From assembly GCA_009767595.1 (NCBI GenBank), contig VSDK01018633.1, forward strand, positions 180,201 through 244,200: DNA of 64,000 nucleotides, read 5' to 3'. This document shows, in pieces, positions 42,785 through 55,031 of the stretch (positions are counted from its first letter, which is position 1; the number at the start of each line of letters is the position of its first letter). The translations under genes were made by a program, and so were the position numbers. The notes under the pieces are model-generated. The model was not told the DNA's origin and did no database searches. It saw only the letters and a program-made list of their open reading frames with translations. The stretch comes from Symbiodinium kawagutii (lineage: Eukaryota > Sar > Dinophyceae > Suessiales > Symbiodiniaceae).

Positions 42785-45700
42785 GGAACTGAATTTCGGG
42801 GACTTAAAAATCCCACGCAGGGATTTCCAAAACGGAAGGGAACTGAATTTCGGGGATTTAAAAATCACAAGCGGGGATTTCCAAAACGTAAGGGAACTGA
42901 ATTTCGGGGACTTAAAAATCCCACGCAGGGATTTCCAAAACGGAAGGGAACTGAATTTCGGGGATTTAAAAATCACAAGCGGGGATTTCCAAAACGTAAG
43001 GGAACTGAATTTCGGGGACTTAAAAATCCCACGCAGGGATTTCCAAAACGGAAGGGAACTGAATTTCGGGGATTTAAAAATCACAAGCGGGGATTTCCAA
43101 AACGTAAGGGAACTGAATTTCGGGGACTTAAAAATCCCACGCAGGGATTTCCAAAACGGAAGGGAACTGAATTTCGGGGATTTAAAAATCACAAGCGGGG
43201 ATTTCCAAAACGTAAGGGAACTGAATTTCGGGGACTTAAAAATCCCACGCAGGGATTTCCAAAACGGAAGGGAACTGAATTTCGGGGATTTAAAAATCAC
43301 AAGCGGGGATTTCCAAAACGTAAGGGAACTGAATTTCGGGGACTTAAAAATCCCACGCAGGGATTTCCAAAACGGAAGGGAACTGAATTTCGGGGATTTA
43401 AAAATCACAAGCGGGGATTTCCAAAACGTAAGGGAACTGAATTTCGGGGACTTAAAAATCCCACGCAGGGATTTCCAAAACGGAAGGGAACTGAATTTCG
43501 GGGATTTAAAAATCACAAGCGGGGATTTCCAAAACGTAAGGGAACTGAATTTCGGGGACTTAAAAATCCCACGCAGGGATTTCCAAAACGGAAGGGAACT
43601 GAATTTCGGGGATTTAAAAATCACAAGCGGGGATTTCCAAAACGTAAGGGAACTGAATTTCGGGGACTTAAAAATCCCACGCAGGGATTTCCAAAACGGA
43701 AGGGAACTGAATTTCGGGGATTTAAAAATCACAAGCGGGGATTTCCAAAACGTAAGGGAACTGAATTTCGGGGACTTAAAAATCCCACGCAGGGATTTCC
43801 AAAACGGAAGGGAACTGAATTTCGGGGATTTAAAAATCACAAGCGGGGATTTCCAAAACGTAAGGGAACTGAATTTCGGGGACTTAAAAATCCCACGCAG
43901 GGATTTCCAAAACGGAAGGGAACTGAATTTCGGGGATTTAAAAATCACAAGCGGGGATTTCCAAAACGTAAGGGAACTGAATTTCGGGGACTTAAAAATC
44001 CCACGCAGGGATTTCCAAAACGGAAGGGAACTGAATTTCGGGGATTTAAAAATCACAAGCGGGGATTTCCAAAACGTAAGGGAACTGAATTTCGGGGACT
44101 TAAAAATCCCACGCAGGGATTTCCAAAACGGAAGGGAACTGAATTTCGGGGATTTAAAAATCACAAGCGGGGATTTCCAAAACGTAAGGGAACTGAATTT
44201 CGGGGACTTAAAAATCCCACGCAGGGATTTCCAAAACGGAAGGGAACTGAATTTCGGGGATTTAAAAATCACAAGCGGGGATTTCCAAAACGTAAGGGAA
44301 CTGAATTTCGGGGACTTAAAAATCCCACGCAGGGATTTCCAAAACGGAAGGGAACTGAATTTCGGGGATTTAAAAATCACAAGCGGGGATTTCCAAAACG
44401 TAAGGGAACTGAATTTCGGGGACTTAAAAATCCCACGCAGGGATTTCCAAAACGGAAGGGAACTGAATTTCGGGGATTTAAAAATCACAAGCGGGGATTT
44501 CCAAAACGTAAGGGAACTGAATTTCGGGGACTTAAAAATCCCACGCAGGGATTTCCAAAACGGAAGGGAACTGAATTTCGGGGATTTAAAAATCACAAGC
44601 GGGGATTTCCAAAACGTAAGGGAACTGAATTTCGGGGACTTAAAAATCCCACGCAGGGATTTCCAAAACGGAAGGGAACTGAATTTCGGGGATTTAAAAA
44701 TCACAAGCGGGGATTTCCAAAACGTAAGGGAACTGAATTTCGGGGACTTAAAAATCCCACGCAGGGATTTCCAAAACGGAAGGGAACTGAATTTCGGGGA
44801 TTTAAAAATCACAAGCGGGGATTTCCAAAACGTAAGGGAACTGAATTTCGGGGACTTAAAAATCCCACGCAGGGATTTCCAAAACGGAAGGGAACTGAAT
44901 TTCGGGGATTTAAAAATCACAAGCGGGGATTTCCAAAACGTAAGGGAACTGAATTTCGGGGACTTAAAAATCCCACGCAGGGATTTCCAAAACGGAAGGG
45001 AACTGAATTTCGGGGATTTAAAAATCACAAGCGGGGATTTCCAAAACGTAAGGGAACTGAATTTCGGGGACTTAAAAATCCCACGCAGGGATTTCCAAAA
45101 CGGAAGGGAACTGAATTTCGGGGATTTAAAAATCACAAGCGGGGATTTCCAAAACGTAAGGGAACTGAATTTCGGGGACTTAAAAATCCCACGCAGGGAT
45201 TTCCAAAACGGAAGGGAACTGAATTTCGGGGATTTAAAAATCACAAGCGGGGATTTCCAAAACGTAAGGGAACTGAATTTCGGGGACTTAAAAATCCCAC
45301 GCAGGGATTTCCAAAACGGAAGGGAACTGAATTTCGGGGATTTAAAAATCACAAGCGGGGATTTCCAAAACGTAAGGGAACTGAATTTCGGGGACTTAAA
45401 AATCCCACGCAGGGATTTCCAAAACGGAAGGGAACTGAATTTCGGGGATTTAAAAATCACAAGCGGGGATTTCCAAAACGTAAGGGAACTGAATTTCGGG
45501 GACTTAAAAATCCCACGCAGGGATTTCCAAAACGGAAGGGAACTGAATTTCGGGGATTTAAAAATCACAAGCGGGGATTTCCAAAACGTAAGGGAACTGA
45601 ATTTCGGGGACTTAAAAATCCCACGCAGGGATTTCCAAAACGGAAGGGAACTGAATTTCGGGGATTTAAAAATCACAAGCGGGGATTTCCAAAACGTAAG

Positions 45701-45795
45701 GGAACTGAATTTCGGGGACTTAAAAATCCCACGCAGGGATTTCCAAAACGGAAGGGAACTGAATTTCGGGGATTTAAAAATCACAAGCGGGGATT
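42785..45795 (+). repeat. higher-order repeat, 108-bp dimer, 28 copies
   Basis: One monomer has ATCCCACGCAGGGATTTCC and AACGGAAG, the other ATCACAAGCGGGGATTTCC and AACGTAAG. The diagnostic CCCACGCAGG recurs from 42,812 to 45,728 at exact 108-base spacing, 28 times. By eye no copy differs, apart from the last second-half monomer. Confidence 0.9.
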
Positions 45796-45983
45796 TGGAA
45801 AACGTAAGGGAACTGAATTTCGGGGATTTAAAAATCACAAGCGGGGATTTCCAAAACGTAAGGGAACTGAATTTCGGGGATTTAAAAATCACAAGCGGGG
45901 ATTTGGAAAACGTAAGGGAACTGAATTTCGGGGATTTAAAAATCACAAGCGGGGATTTGGAAAACGTAAGGGAACTGAATTTC

Positions 45984-46380
45984 ACAAGGGATCAAGGCTG
46001 CCCTCATCTGCCCGTGCGGTGCCCTATGGTGCCATATGGCCACAATGTGGTGCGTGGGAAAGGCTACAGCGCAACGACGGCCATCCGTCCAGCAAGCGCG
46101 AGTAGGTGTAGCCAAGGACGCTGCCCAGATAGGGAGCCAAGGCTCCAGTGTATTCTTCCAGAAACCTCAGATGACCGAAGCTGTTGGGACTCCTGGTAGC
46201 TGGTCAGCTACCAGCGCTGTACCATCCCAGGTCGACTACAGGATACCACCGATGTGGTCCTGGGTGCCTCTGGTGAACATCCCCTGGACAGTTGGTTATG
46301 AGCCGTGGCCACATAGTCAACAAACATTTTAGACTCTTTTGAATACCTGTGCTGGATGATTCCAAGAGTGGATCCGCCAC
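45984..46380. other. GC-rich segment, possible exon(s)
   Basis: A plus-strand frame at 46,036-46,332 (FFQKPQMTEAVGTPGSW, MWSWVPLVNIPWTVGYE) and a minus-strand frame are both open. Neither has clear splice sites. An internal inverted repeat GGTAGCTGGTCAGCTACC lies at about 46,194. Confidence 0.3.
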
Positions 46381-46421
46381 TACCACCACCACCACGACTA
46401 CAATTACGACTACTGCGACGA

Positions 46422-46423
46422 CC

Positions 46424-46470
<47 letters not shown>
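46422..46470. repeat. (CAA)n microsatellite
   Basis: About 16 CAA triplets after an (ACC)-rich run starting near 46,380. In one plus frame this would be poly-Thr, in another poly-Gln; no exon is proven. Confidence 0.9.
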
Positions 46471-47639
46471 ATTTCATTGATGACCGTTTTGGACTTGATG
46501 GAGGTCATCAAAATGTTTGCATTGAATTAGTATTAATCATGGTGCTGGCCGAGAAGTCTTCCTAATGATTTGCACTGGTTGATCACGATTGGTATCCCGG
46601 TATCCCTCCCTTTTATCAGTATTGATAGCTGATCAAAGATGATCAAAGGCTATAACAAACTATAAATGATCGTCATAAATAATTGCTACTAAAACGAGGC
46701 AATAGTGGCTAATAAAGCTCGATAATCCTGATTTGTTATAGTTCATGACTGTCAATGATTGACAAGAACCAAACAGTGAACAACGGCTGATGATTGTTAA
46801 GCATATTCAAAAGTAGTGTCATGACGTAATGACCACTATTGACATCACCCACAGTATCATCATCCGCCAGTATTGGTCATGAGTGATACTGTAACTGTCA
46901 TCCCCTATTCCTACTGAATGCTGTTTCAATCAAACTTGAAGAAACTTTTATGAAGTTTAATCCGTAACTATGTAGTCAAGATTGATGCTTAACTAAGAAT
47001 TCATCAAAGTTTAATCAAGGCTATTGACACTGATGTGAAGGAAACAATTTAATATCTAGTTTTTTAAACATGCTAGTTACGAATCAGTGAATCACGACTT
47101 TCACAGCTAACTGTCATTTCATTAATTACCCTCTCGTATACGATCCACTAGAACTCAAAGTTCACTCGTTTTGATCGGTACCAGCTGAAACAAGGATGGA
47201 TTTTCACCTGCCAGCTTACTATATCAAAGAGTAATCATCACTAGGGGACAGCTTATCATCATTGAGTGACTCACCAAGTAGTTGGTTCATCATAAGTAAC
47301 CCTGGCTGATTGATAGCTCAGGCACTTTCAGCTGTGCTCGGCACCCTGCCACCAAGTCTGAGACTACAGGGGTGCAAAATCACAGGCCTTTGGCGTTGAA
47401 AGCAACAAGTCCCTGGATCACCAGCTGTTGATTCGGAGGATCACCAACCAAGCACCAGTTCCAAGCACCAACTCGGGAGCCCCAGCTTGTCATAACCAAA
47501 CCGAGCACTGACTCACCACCCTGGAGGATCACCAACCGTGGCCAGGGCACGGCATCAGAACCACCGACACACCGGGGGCCACCAAGAGCTGCGCGAGGCT
47601 CACGCACTGCCCTGAAGCGCGGTGCTGGAACCTTCCGGA
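46471..47639. other. AT-rich non-coding, possible exon at its end
   Basis: Degenerate TGATTAA-type words. A GC-rich minus-strand segment at about 47,535-47,600 (CVSLAQLLVAPGVSVVL) could be an exon, but two frames are equally open. Confidence 0.3.
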
Positions 47640-47735
47640 GAACCTGAAGGGGACCTTAAGGGGACCTTGAAGGGGAGCTTCACGGGAGCTTCACGGGGGC
47701 TTCAAGGGAGCTTCAAGGGAAGCTTCAGGAGGATT
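47640..47735. repeat. minisatellite, 12-base GGGAGCTTCAAG type
   Basis: About eight imperfect copies grade from GGGGACCTTGAA to GGGAGCTTCACG to GGGAGCTTCAAG. Confidence 0.75.
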
Positions 47736-47884
47736 TTCTGGTCTTAAAATGATGGTGATTGGATTGAATCTTCGGTGATGGTGATTGGATGTGATTGGCG
47801 GTTTTTATTTCTTCCATGGTCAACATGATTGTACCAGCGATGATTGAAGGCACCGACATCGAAGAGGTATACATCGATACGGTG

Positions 47885-47953
47885 GATTCTTAAAACTAGG
47901 GGTAGCCCAATAGTGATTGGATGATTGAGGGGTAACCCATTCCAGAAACACCC
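47885..47953. mobile_element. MITE-like element, TTTCTC family (short)
   Basis: CTTAAAACTAGGGGTAGCCC and GGGGTAACCC...CAGAAAC are degenerate inverted ends; interior GATTGGATGATTGAGG. Confidence 0.4.
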
Positions 47954-48240
47954 GTATAGGTCCAACAACCAAGAACCATCAAGAAATGGCTTGGTCGGTT
48001 CAGGCACAGGACCCCCACCTGACCCCACCTGTGACTTCTGCACCACAGGTATGACACACCGCTACTCCGTACCCCTGGTCGAGATGGTCCGCAAGGACAT
48101 TCGGACATTCCCCCCTGGCAAGTCATAGAAGTGCTCGATGAACCCGCTTTCTCGCTGGGGAATCCATGTCACAGGGGTGTAACCCGGAGATAACTACCAT
48201 AAAATTCATGATGATCATTGACGGCTAAGCTGACATATAC

Positions 48241-48411
48241 CTCTGGATTCATATAATCACCCTCAAGTTTGCCAATAGCCGTGGTGGTTTCCTGGCCATG
48301 GGCGGTGTGAATCTCCCACCTATGAACCACCAGCTCCGCTCCTGCCACCAGGGATTTCATCGACAACGCCATGACTCGATTCCAGGGGAAGTTCAGTGTG
48401 GACCAGGGGTC
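48241..48411 (-). CDS. candidate exon, 57 codons, unrecognised
   Basis: Minus strand, AAAG acceptor, GTATAT donor, exactly 57 codons in phase 0. Begins DPWSTLNFPWNRVMALSMKS and includes AELVVHRWEIHTAHG and GKLEGDYMNPE. Strong protein-like composition; no family recognised. Confidence 0.55.
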
Positions 48412-49090
48412 CTTTCCTCAGCGCTTGCAAAGGCCGGTCGAGCCACCAGAAGCGTTGCCGGTCCTCATTGTTGAACACTATTCACAGATGCCAACCATCA
48501 TTAATCACAATTAACCACCATTGGCTAAGCCGCTCATCCGTCAACCGTTGGTGGTGCCACAACCACGATCGCTAGTTGAGATGGGAACGGTGAATCGACA
48601 GGGTCATCTGGCAGAAGCCATACCGCTGTTCACATCCCATGACCAGTTCTTACTCCAACTAATCTGAATAACCGAACAGCCATCCATTTCCAACCTGTTG
48701 GAATCTGAACAATCATCCATTTCTATCGACCAAAGCGATGCCATGATTGTTGGCTGGCAGCCCCTATTGAAAATACCTTCTGTTTACCCAGAAACCATGA
48801 TTTTTCACACACTGGTTGGTCCTTGTCCAGCAAAAAAATAACGGCCACGGCCACAAGTTGTTTGGGGACCGTGGACCCAGTTCAAAGCTAAACCAAGTCT
48901 TGTAAAGTTGGCCATGTTGGGTTCCTTAGTATTCATCATCATCGACATTGCTCAGGGTTTATCAATGACTATCATTCAATATCATGACTATTCATTAGTC
49001 ATCATTGACCAGGCTATTTACCCATGCAAAGAGTTTTCGATTTTTTTCTCTGTCCTACCAATAAAATTAGCCAAGCTTCCACCATTCACC
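48412..49090. other. AT-rich non-coding sequence
   Basis: No exon seen; scattered ACCATCATTAA-type words. Confidence 0.4.
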
Positions 49091-49210
49091 CTACAAGGAG
49101 GGGCCCCCTTGGTTTCTAACTAGGGTTAAGTAGGGCAACTACTAGGCAAATGGAAGATGAACTGTGCCCAATCTTAACCCACTAATAGCGTTTGGGGCCC
49201 CTCCTTGTAG
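49091..49210. mobile_element. 120-bp palindromic element, CTACAAGG family
   Basis: CTACAAGGAGGGGCCCC at 49,091-49,107 is a perfect inverted match to 49,194-49,210. The interior is partly self-complementary (TAGGGTTAAG / CTTAACCCA). Related to the element at 54,091. Confidence 0.65.
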
Positions 49211-49220
49211 CCATCTGTAC

Positions 49221-49278
49221 CCAACGTTGGTTCCGCCCGGTCGCGGCAGGGTTGTCCAGGCGAACAGACTCGCATCTC
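49221..49278 (-). CDS. candidate exon, unrecognised
   Basis: Minus strand, CTGAG acceptor, GTACAG donor, 19 codons plus one base: EMRVCSPGQPCRDRAEPTL. Confidence 0.35.
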
Positions 49279-49549
49279 CTCAGCCATGAGGCCCCAGTAC
49301 AACCATGAAAAGGCGAGGCCAACCAACATCAACTAGTTGTGTGTACCGGGTTGGCTTTACCTGGTTGGTGTTCATATACGCACAGATATTGTTCATTCAA
49401 AAGTAATAAATATGAAGTAAAAGATCACATCACAAGCATCAACTGGTTGATCACCGCTTTGAAAAACATGCGCATGTCAACCAACTATTTGTGAATAATT
49501 GGCAGGGAAAACCAGTCAACCACGAATACTAGGTTTTTTTTGCAATTTC

Positions 49550-49860
49550 TACGGACCTGTCTTCATTGAACGCACGAAGCCGTTGTGAACATGGGACTGC
49601 CCATGCCTTGTGCAAAACGACGCTATCTATTACGTGCCCAATTTCGTTACGGCTCCTTGCCAAGAAAACAGAAACATCAATTGACAAAAAATCATCCTGG
49701 CCTGGCGTCCCAAGCAAACTAACAGAAAATGATTCCCCATCTAAATTCCCAGATGAGTGATTGGTGAAAGTACCAAACAACGGTGAAATTCTGGTTAGTT
49801 CGAGTACCAGCGTGGACCAACTGAGACTAAAACTGATGTTTTGAAGATGCGTTGGAAACA
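49550..49860 (-). CDS. candidate exon, unrecognised
   Basis: The minus-strand frame is open across LTRISPLFGTFTNHSSG, then GESFSVSLLGTPGQDDFLS and DVSVFLARSRNEIGH, ending near AFNEDR at a possible GTCCGT donor. Boundaries uncertain. Confidence 0.4.
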
Positions 49861-50359
49861 CCACGATCACCCACTTCGGTCCCTTGAGCCATTTGTGGGT
49901 CGCCCAGCGATGAACAGCCACTGTTCCAGCAGTGGAAGACGCAGCTATAGATCATTCAGCCATAATTGATCATCATTAACCATATCATATGGATCCATGA
50001 TATGGGGGTTCATTTGACATGGATCATTACCTGTAGATCATCATCAAATCCGCCATCATCAAATATGGGGGTTCATTTGATATGGATCCCTAGCATTTGT
50101 GGTAGCTCCTGGCCTCGCCCACCCTTGAATACGGCCCATCAAAGGGCCCTTTCTCGGTACCCCTTGCTCCAAATCGCTCCGTCCCACCCAACAGCCAGTT
50201 AACCATCCTTAGCCACTATGACCCATCACAAACCATCATCAGTCATATCATTGAATTATCATACTAACCATGGTTTATCCATCATTTAACCACCGTTAAC
50301 TATTATTATTGTATGTTATTGCGATCATCAATCATCGTCCAAAATCGTTAAGAAAATCC

Positions 50360-50590
50360 ACTTGTTGGTGATGGCGAATTCCTTTGCCACCCTTGGTGAC
50401 CGAAAGAATACACTATCCAAGTCTCCAAATCCTGCCAAACCCACCCGTGGCTGTGGATCCTGATGTTATCATTGGCAATACGTCTTTGGTTGCTCAATCG
50501 TTTTCCAGCAATGGTATATCCAATGGTGTCACCCAAAGCGATGGCTAAATCAAAGACCAAAACCACCTGTTTCGAACCTCTTTCATCAGT
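50360..50590 (-). CDS. candidate exon, unrecognised
   Basis: Minus strand VLVFDLAIALGDTIGYTIAG, then RIHSHGWVWQDLETWI. Composition is protein-like, but splice sites are not fixed. Confidence 0.3.
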
Positions 50591-50819
50591 ATGGCTGAAC
50601 CAACCAAGCTTGACAGAGCTTACCAAACAAACCTTGATCAACTTGAACCAATCTCAAGCATCCTTAAGCATCCTTAAGCATCCTCAACCTGTACCAACCA
50701 GCTGGGCGGCAGGAGTGCAGGTGCTACAGCCCATCCAAGCTAAGTCCAAGGTCAGGTCCTCAGCCAAGCTGCCGGAGCAGTGGAGCCATGGTGAATCGCA
50801 GGTGATGATGGTGAACAGT

Positions 50820-52417
50820 TGCTAGGGGTACTCTGCTTGACGATGCTTGATGATGCTTGATGATGGTTGATGGTCGTTGTGAATGGGCTTGCCCTGGTCA
50901 TTGCTGGTCAATAATGCTTAAGAATGCAACAGATGGTGGCTAATGATGGCGAATGATGCAGGCGAATGATTTTTGATAAGTCTCCATTGATGGTTAACAA
51001 GGACTGGTGCTACCAATCATACGGTGGTTTCTCAAACTAGGAGACCCAAAAATGTTGTTAATATTGGATGATTTAGGGGTAACCCCCAGCTGTAAAGAAA
51101 CCACTATATTGATGGTTCACGGTGGTGGATAATGGCTGGCAAGTGACTAGTGCTTCGTAATGCTTAGTGATTCTTAGGCAATCTAGTAATCCAATGCTGC
51201 AGGATGCCAAGAACATGCGCAGTGAGAAGCCACCTGGGACCACTGCGCAACCGAAAGGCTGCTACATCCGCCACCTTCCATGACAAACAAGTGGCCAGCC
51301 AAAACGTACAAATCTCTTGCACCAGTTGAAGAAACGGACCCCTTGGCAGATGAAAAAGTACCCTGGAGATGAAAAATCACCCGCGGCAAATCTGAAAATG
51401 CCAGGTGTGCTTTGTCACCAAACAAATGGCTATGGGTCAATATTAACCAACCAATAATGGTGGATAATAGCCAACAAACTATAGGGAAAACAATGGTTAA
51501 TTGAACCATCAGTTCAACCGTTGGAGAACGGGTATCCCGAGCTGGGGCAGCTGGGGTGCCACGATGCGGCCGCGAAACAGGAAGGACGATGGGGTTCTGG
51601 AGCCCTTCATCCTCAGAGCCCAAGGGAAGGGTCGCAACCCGGGCGCTGGTGGTGCCATCATTCTTAGCACAGTAAATGGCATAGTGGGACCTGGGAACTT
51701 TATGGTGATGTATTTATTGAACTGCAAAGGTGGTCGTGACCATTGTCGTTGAATGTTCCTCTTGCTAGGCCACACCGACAGCCACAACTGCCAGAAGGAC
51801 AAAAAAGGGGCCTCTTACGGCCTCTTACGGCCTCCGAGTTTAGGGAATATTGATTCACCCGTAACCAGTCCTTGACAGAAAAATACACCATGTGCGCATA
51901 ATGGTGCACGTATTACTGACAGAAATGGATGAATGGATTCATGATGGACTACTAATGTACACAATCACTAATCCATTAATGATGCTCCAATTTGTTTGGT
52001 GTTTGTTGCTGTGATGGGTGTCGGCTGTTTGGTCATACGCTCAATCTGTGTATGTGAAAAGTATGTTGATTGTCTGCTAAAAAGATTGTCAATTGGCACA
52101 GGAAAAATAACATAATCAGCCACCAAGATCTTTCAGTCTGAATATGCGCCGATAAGCTGCATCAAATCAGAACCATGATATCTGGTGCGAAAATCGATAT
52201 ATGTGATGATATTGAACATGAGCTGATGATATATTCTGACAATGTTTTGCTACATATTTTTAAAAAAACAACAAAAATGATATGTAAAAAAATAAAAATT
52301 GAAGAAAAAAAAAGGCATTTAAAAAATCAAAAAAATGATATGTAAAAACAAATGATGTGCTCATTTTCACAACTCATTGGGACCACATCACCGGCGGTCA
52401 GCCATCCGATCGATCAC
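50820..52417. other. non-coding block, AT-rich with one MITE
   Basis: TGATGATGCTTGA words at 50,840-50,870. A GC-rich island at 51,510-51,680 is open in several frames on both strands and could hold an exon. A/T-rich filler (poly-A runs) at 52,250-52,350. Confidence 0.35.
51023..51104. mobile_element. MITE-like element, TTTCTC family
   Basis: GTGGTTTCTCAAACTAGG at the left and GTAAAGAAACCAC at the right are inverted; interior ATTGGATGATTTAGGGG. Confidence 0.6.
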
Positions 52418-52450
52418 CGTTTCCGCTGCCGAGTTGCTGAGCTGTTTGCC
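52418..52450 (-). CDS. candidate 33-nt micro-exon
   Basis: Minus strand, CCCAG acceptor, GTGATC donor, 11 codons GKQLSNSAAET in phase 0, in a GC-rich island. Too short to be certain. Confidence 0.3.
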
Positions 52451-52504
52451 CTGGGAGCCCGGATCGTGCGAAGCGGTAGAAATTGAAGTTCATTGGTGAT
52501 CATC

Positions 52505-52590
52505 TTTATCAAGATATACAGATATATAGATACATAGATACATAGATACATAGATACGTAGATATGTAGATATATATATATAATCATATA
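52505..52590. repeat. (GATACATA)n microsatellite
   Basis: GATACATAGATACATAGATAC passing into GATATATATATATA. Confidence 0.8.
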
Positions 52591-53185
52591 GGCTTGTAAT
52601 GGCTAGTAAACTACATATATAGTCTTGATTGGTAAACTTCTTTGCCGGTGCAAGTAGCTGTCGAAACCCATGTCTGCATAGAGAGAGAGAGGGAGAATTG
52701 TGCTGCCTAATAGTTGTTGGTGATGGTCAAATAACAGCTAGCAACCACAGGAAAGCTTAATGGTTCATAGACTTCTGGGAATTTACCCAAATACTTCATA
52801 CTGGTTTGTTGATAAATGGTGGGGCATGTGCCTACTAACCATCCAAGTTCACAGCCATCATCCATATGGAAACCACCAGTTTTTGAGGTACACCATTTCG
52901 GACAAACCCATATCGCCTCCGACCATATTAAGCTATGAAACAGTGAGTTGCAGTCGCCAATATTTTATGACAAGTTCGGTTTATTTCTGAGAATAGTCTC
53001 ATCTATGAAAAATCACCGATGGTTGTAATCATCGGTATGTTCATCAATGAAGTCACCAGCGATCCAGTGACCACAGGGTACGCCTGTACGTGGAGCTTAT
53101 ACCCGCGCACCAATCCCGACTATTCAGAATGGTGATGGTCAAAGATGATTGAAGGCTACAACATTGAAGAGGTATATAACAATAT
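52591..53185. other. non-coding sequence
   Basis: Short GAGAGAGAGAGG tract at about 52,681; otherwise no exon or repeat of note. Confidence 0.35.
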
Positions 53186-53368
53186 GGTGGTTTCTCAAAC
53201 TAGGGTACCCCCAAATCATCAAGATCATTAGGCATTTATAGTAATAAACCAACCATTTTTGGGTCTCAATAGCTAGGGGTACCCCCAGTGATTATCCAGT
53301 TTATTAACCATTGTAGTAATAAACTCCATCCATAACTTTGGGTCCCCTATGACTTGAAAAACACCCAT
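53186..53368. mobile_element. two nested or tandem TTTCTC-family MITEs
   Basis: TTTCTCAAACTAGGGTACCC begins a first copy. A second CTAGGGGTACCCCC lies at about 53,273. The block closes with GGTCCCCTATGACTTGAAAAAC. TAGTAATAAACCAACCAT and TAGTAATAAACTCCATCC mark the two interiors. Confidence 0.55.
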
Positions 53369-54090
53369 GATGCTTAACAAAGGCTAATGACTATGCTGAG
53401 TCAAAAGTGCCAACAACACCTCCTGTTTGGGGTCTGGGTACTGCAATGCCGGCTGTTCAAATCCCAAAATTGCAGAGATGGCTCTGCTTGTTGGGATATT
53501 GACCTATGCGATTTCCGGCTGGATGGTCTTGACCTATACCTAAATCACAAATGGGCGTGGTCTTAAAGTCTCTTTATCAAACATAGAACCCCAGCCATCG
53601 TAATATAGGAAAGTCATCTTAGTAGCGTGTCCTTTTTGTTAGGTCTTTTTATATATATATATATGTGTGTGTGTGTATCTAAATATACATATATATATAT
53701 ATATGTTTGATTGACCCAGTACGATCCCATTGCCGCTACCATACTATGAACCATCCTTATTGCGCAATGATCACAACTGTTCAAAGCCAGGGCTAAACAC
53801 ACCTGATCATCTAAACATGCTTAATCATTGCCCATGAAAGAACTATTTATCGGCAATTCATTGACCACGACTACCCGCTAAAGAATCATCAATCAGCTAG
53901 TATTGAAAGCTGTCAATCATTATCAACCACTGTTAACCATCATTGAGCATGATTAGCAAGGACCAATTGTTTGCATATAACCGATCCTAACCATCATTGA
54001 CCATCATTTCCCCTGTGTTTGTTGCTTCCTATTCCACAATATCAAGCAAGAATTGTCCATCGACCACGATCCAGTATCAACCATTCTTAT
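53369..54090. other. non-coding, with (TA)n/(TG)n tract
   Basis: TATATATATGTGTGTGTGTG followed by ATACATATATATATATATG at 53,649-53,705. No exon seen. Confidence 0.5.
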
Positions 54091-54213
54091 GTGCAAGGTG
54101 GGCCCCCCTAGTTATAACTTGGTTTATCAAGCAATTTGACTATAGTTATATCTACGATAACTGGCAGTTCGTTACAACCTAACTTACAGCTGGTTAGGGG
54201 CCCACCTTGTACA
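54091..54213. mobile_element. 120-bp palindromic element, CTACAAGG family
   Basis: CAAGGTGGGCCCC at 54,094-54,106 is a perfect inverted match to 54,197-54,209. Size and end sequence resemble the element at 49,091. Confidence 0.55.
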
Positions 54214-54960
54214 CTTCTGGAAACTAACACGGACCCTCCCAAATAGGGGTTGACCAGTTTCGGGATGCCTTTTCGGTAGGGTTCATGTCGGTTTCCATAC
54301 GAGTAACCATCATTAGCCATTCTTCTATAACCATCAGTATCACCAATCATTATTACACTAATCAGTAACATCAGAATAATTCTATCGCCGTTCTCATATC
54401 ACAATTGTCGTTGATTGTCGTTTGTTGTCGTTGGTTGTCGTTGGTTGTCGATTGTTAGTACAATTTGCCACTATTGCTGCCATTGACTACTAGCGATCAA
54501 CAACTAGGATCAATAATCCAAATAACTGAAAATCGAGTTATTCTACCATTCCTATACCTTCGTTGTACCACTGTTATACCATTATTGACCATTCTTATAG
54601 CATCATTATACCATAATCATATATACCATTACAACCGATCATTAAGTAATCATAATTCGGGTATCACTGATTGTAACGCTTCGTATCGCCATTATCATTA
54701 TTTTCAGTTGGCTTCATACCATTATTACTATCACTAGTATACCAATATTGCTATCATTACATCACCATAATAACAATGATGGTTCACATGCTAACCATTG
54801 GTGTAATCAAGAATAATGATTCTATCATTATCTACACAATCAGTACATAAATCATTATGACCAATAATCCATTATTTCTACCTTTATTTTACCAATGTAC
54901 CATGCCAATAACCATAATGACTATCAACCCATCAGTACATAAATGTACCATTGGCTTCAC
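54214..54960. other. AT-rich non-coding sequence
   Basis: Four GTTGTCGTTG-type repeats at 54,405-54,452, then ACCATTATTA-type words. No exon. Confidence 0.45.
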
Positions 54961-55031
54961 CATCAATCTCCGCCCGCCTGGTGATGAAGTTCACCATGTC
55001 GTCTGTGTGCGTCTTCACCTTGGCACAGGGG
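54961..55031 (-). CDS. candidate exon, unrecognised
   Basis: Minus strand, ACGCAG acceptor, GTGAAG donor, 23 codons: PCAKVKTHTDDMVNFITRR then AEID. Phase is one base at each end. Confidence 0.5.

Larger units (their letters stand above)
42160..45983 (+). repeat. satellite array 2, same 54-bp family
   Basis: Same unit and orientation as array 1. It opens with mixed monomers (CCAAAACG and GGAAAACG types) to about 42,784, continues as a uniform 108-bp dimer, and closes with mixed monomers from about 45,796. It ends abruptly at AACTGAATTTC before ACAAGGGATC. Three frames are open for up to 1,311 codons because 54 is divisible by three; not annotated as genes. Confidence 0.95.

Noticed and set aside
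17606..45983. CRISPR-like array
   Set aside because: Units are directly contiguous with no unique spacers, and the context is eukaryotic.
42264..46199. 1,311-codon plus-strand ORF (and overlapping 1,229- and 1,195-codon ORFs)
   Set aside because: All are translations of the 54/108-bp satellite. Three frames are open at once because the period is a multiple of three; there is no gene-like composition outside the repeat.
46356..46565. Poly-Gln protein
   Set aside because: The frame choice over (CAA)n is arbitrary and no splice or start context supports it.
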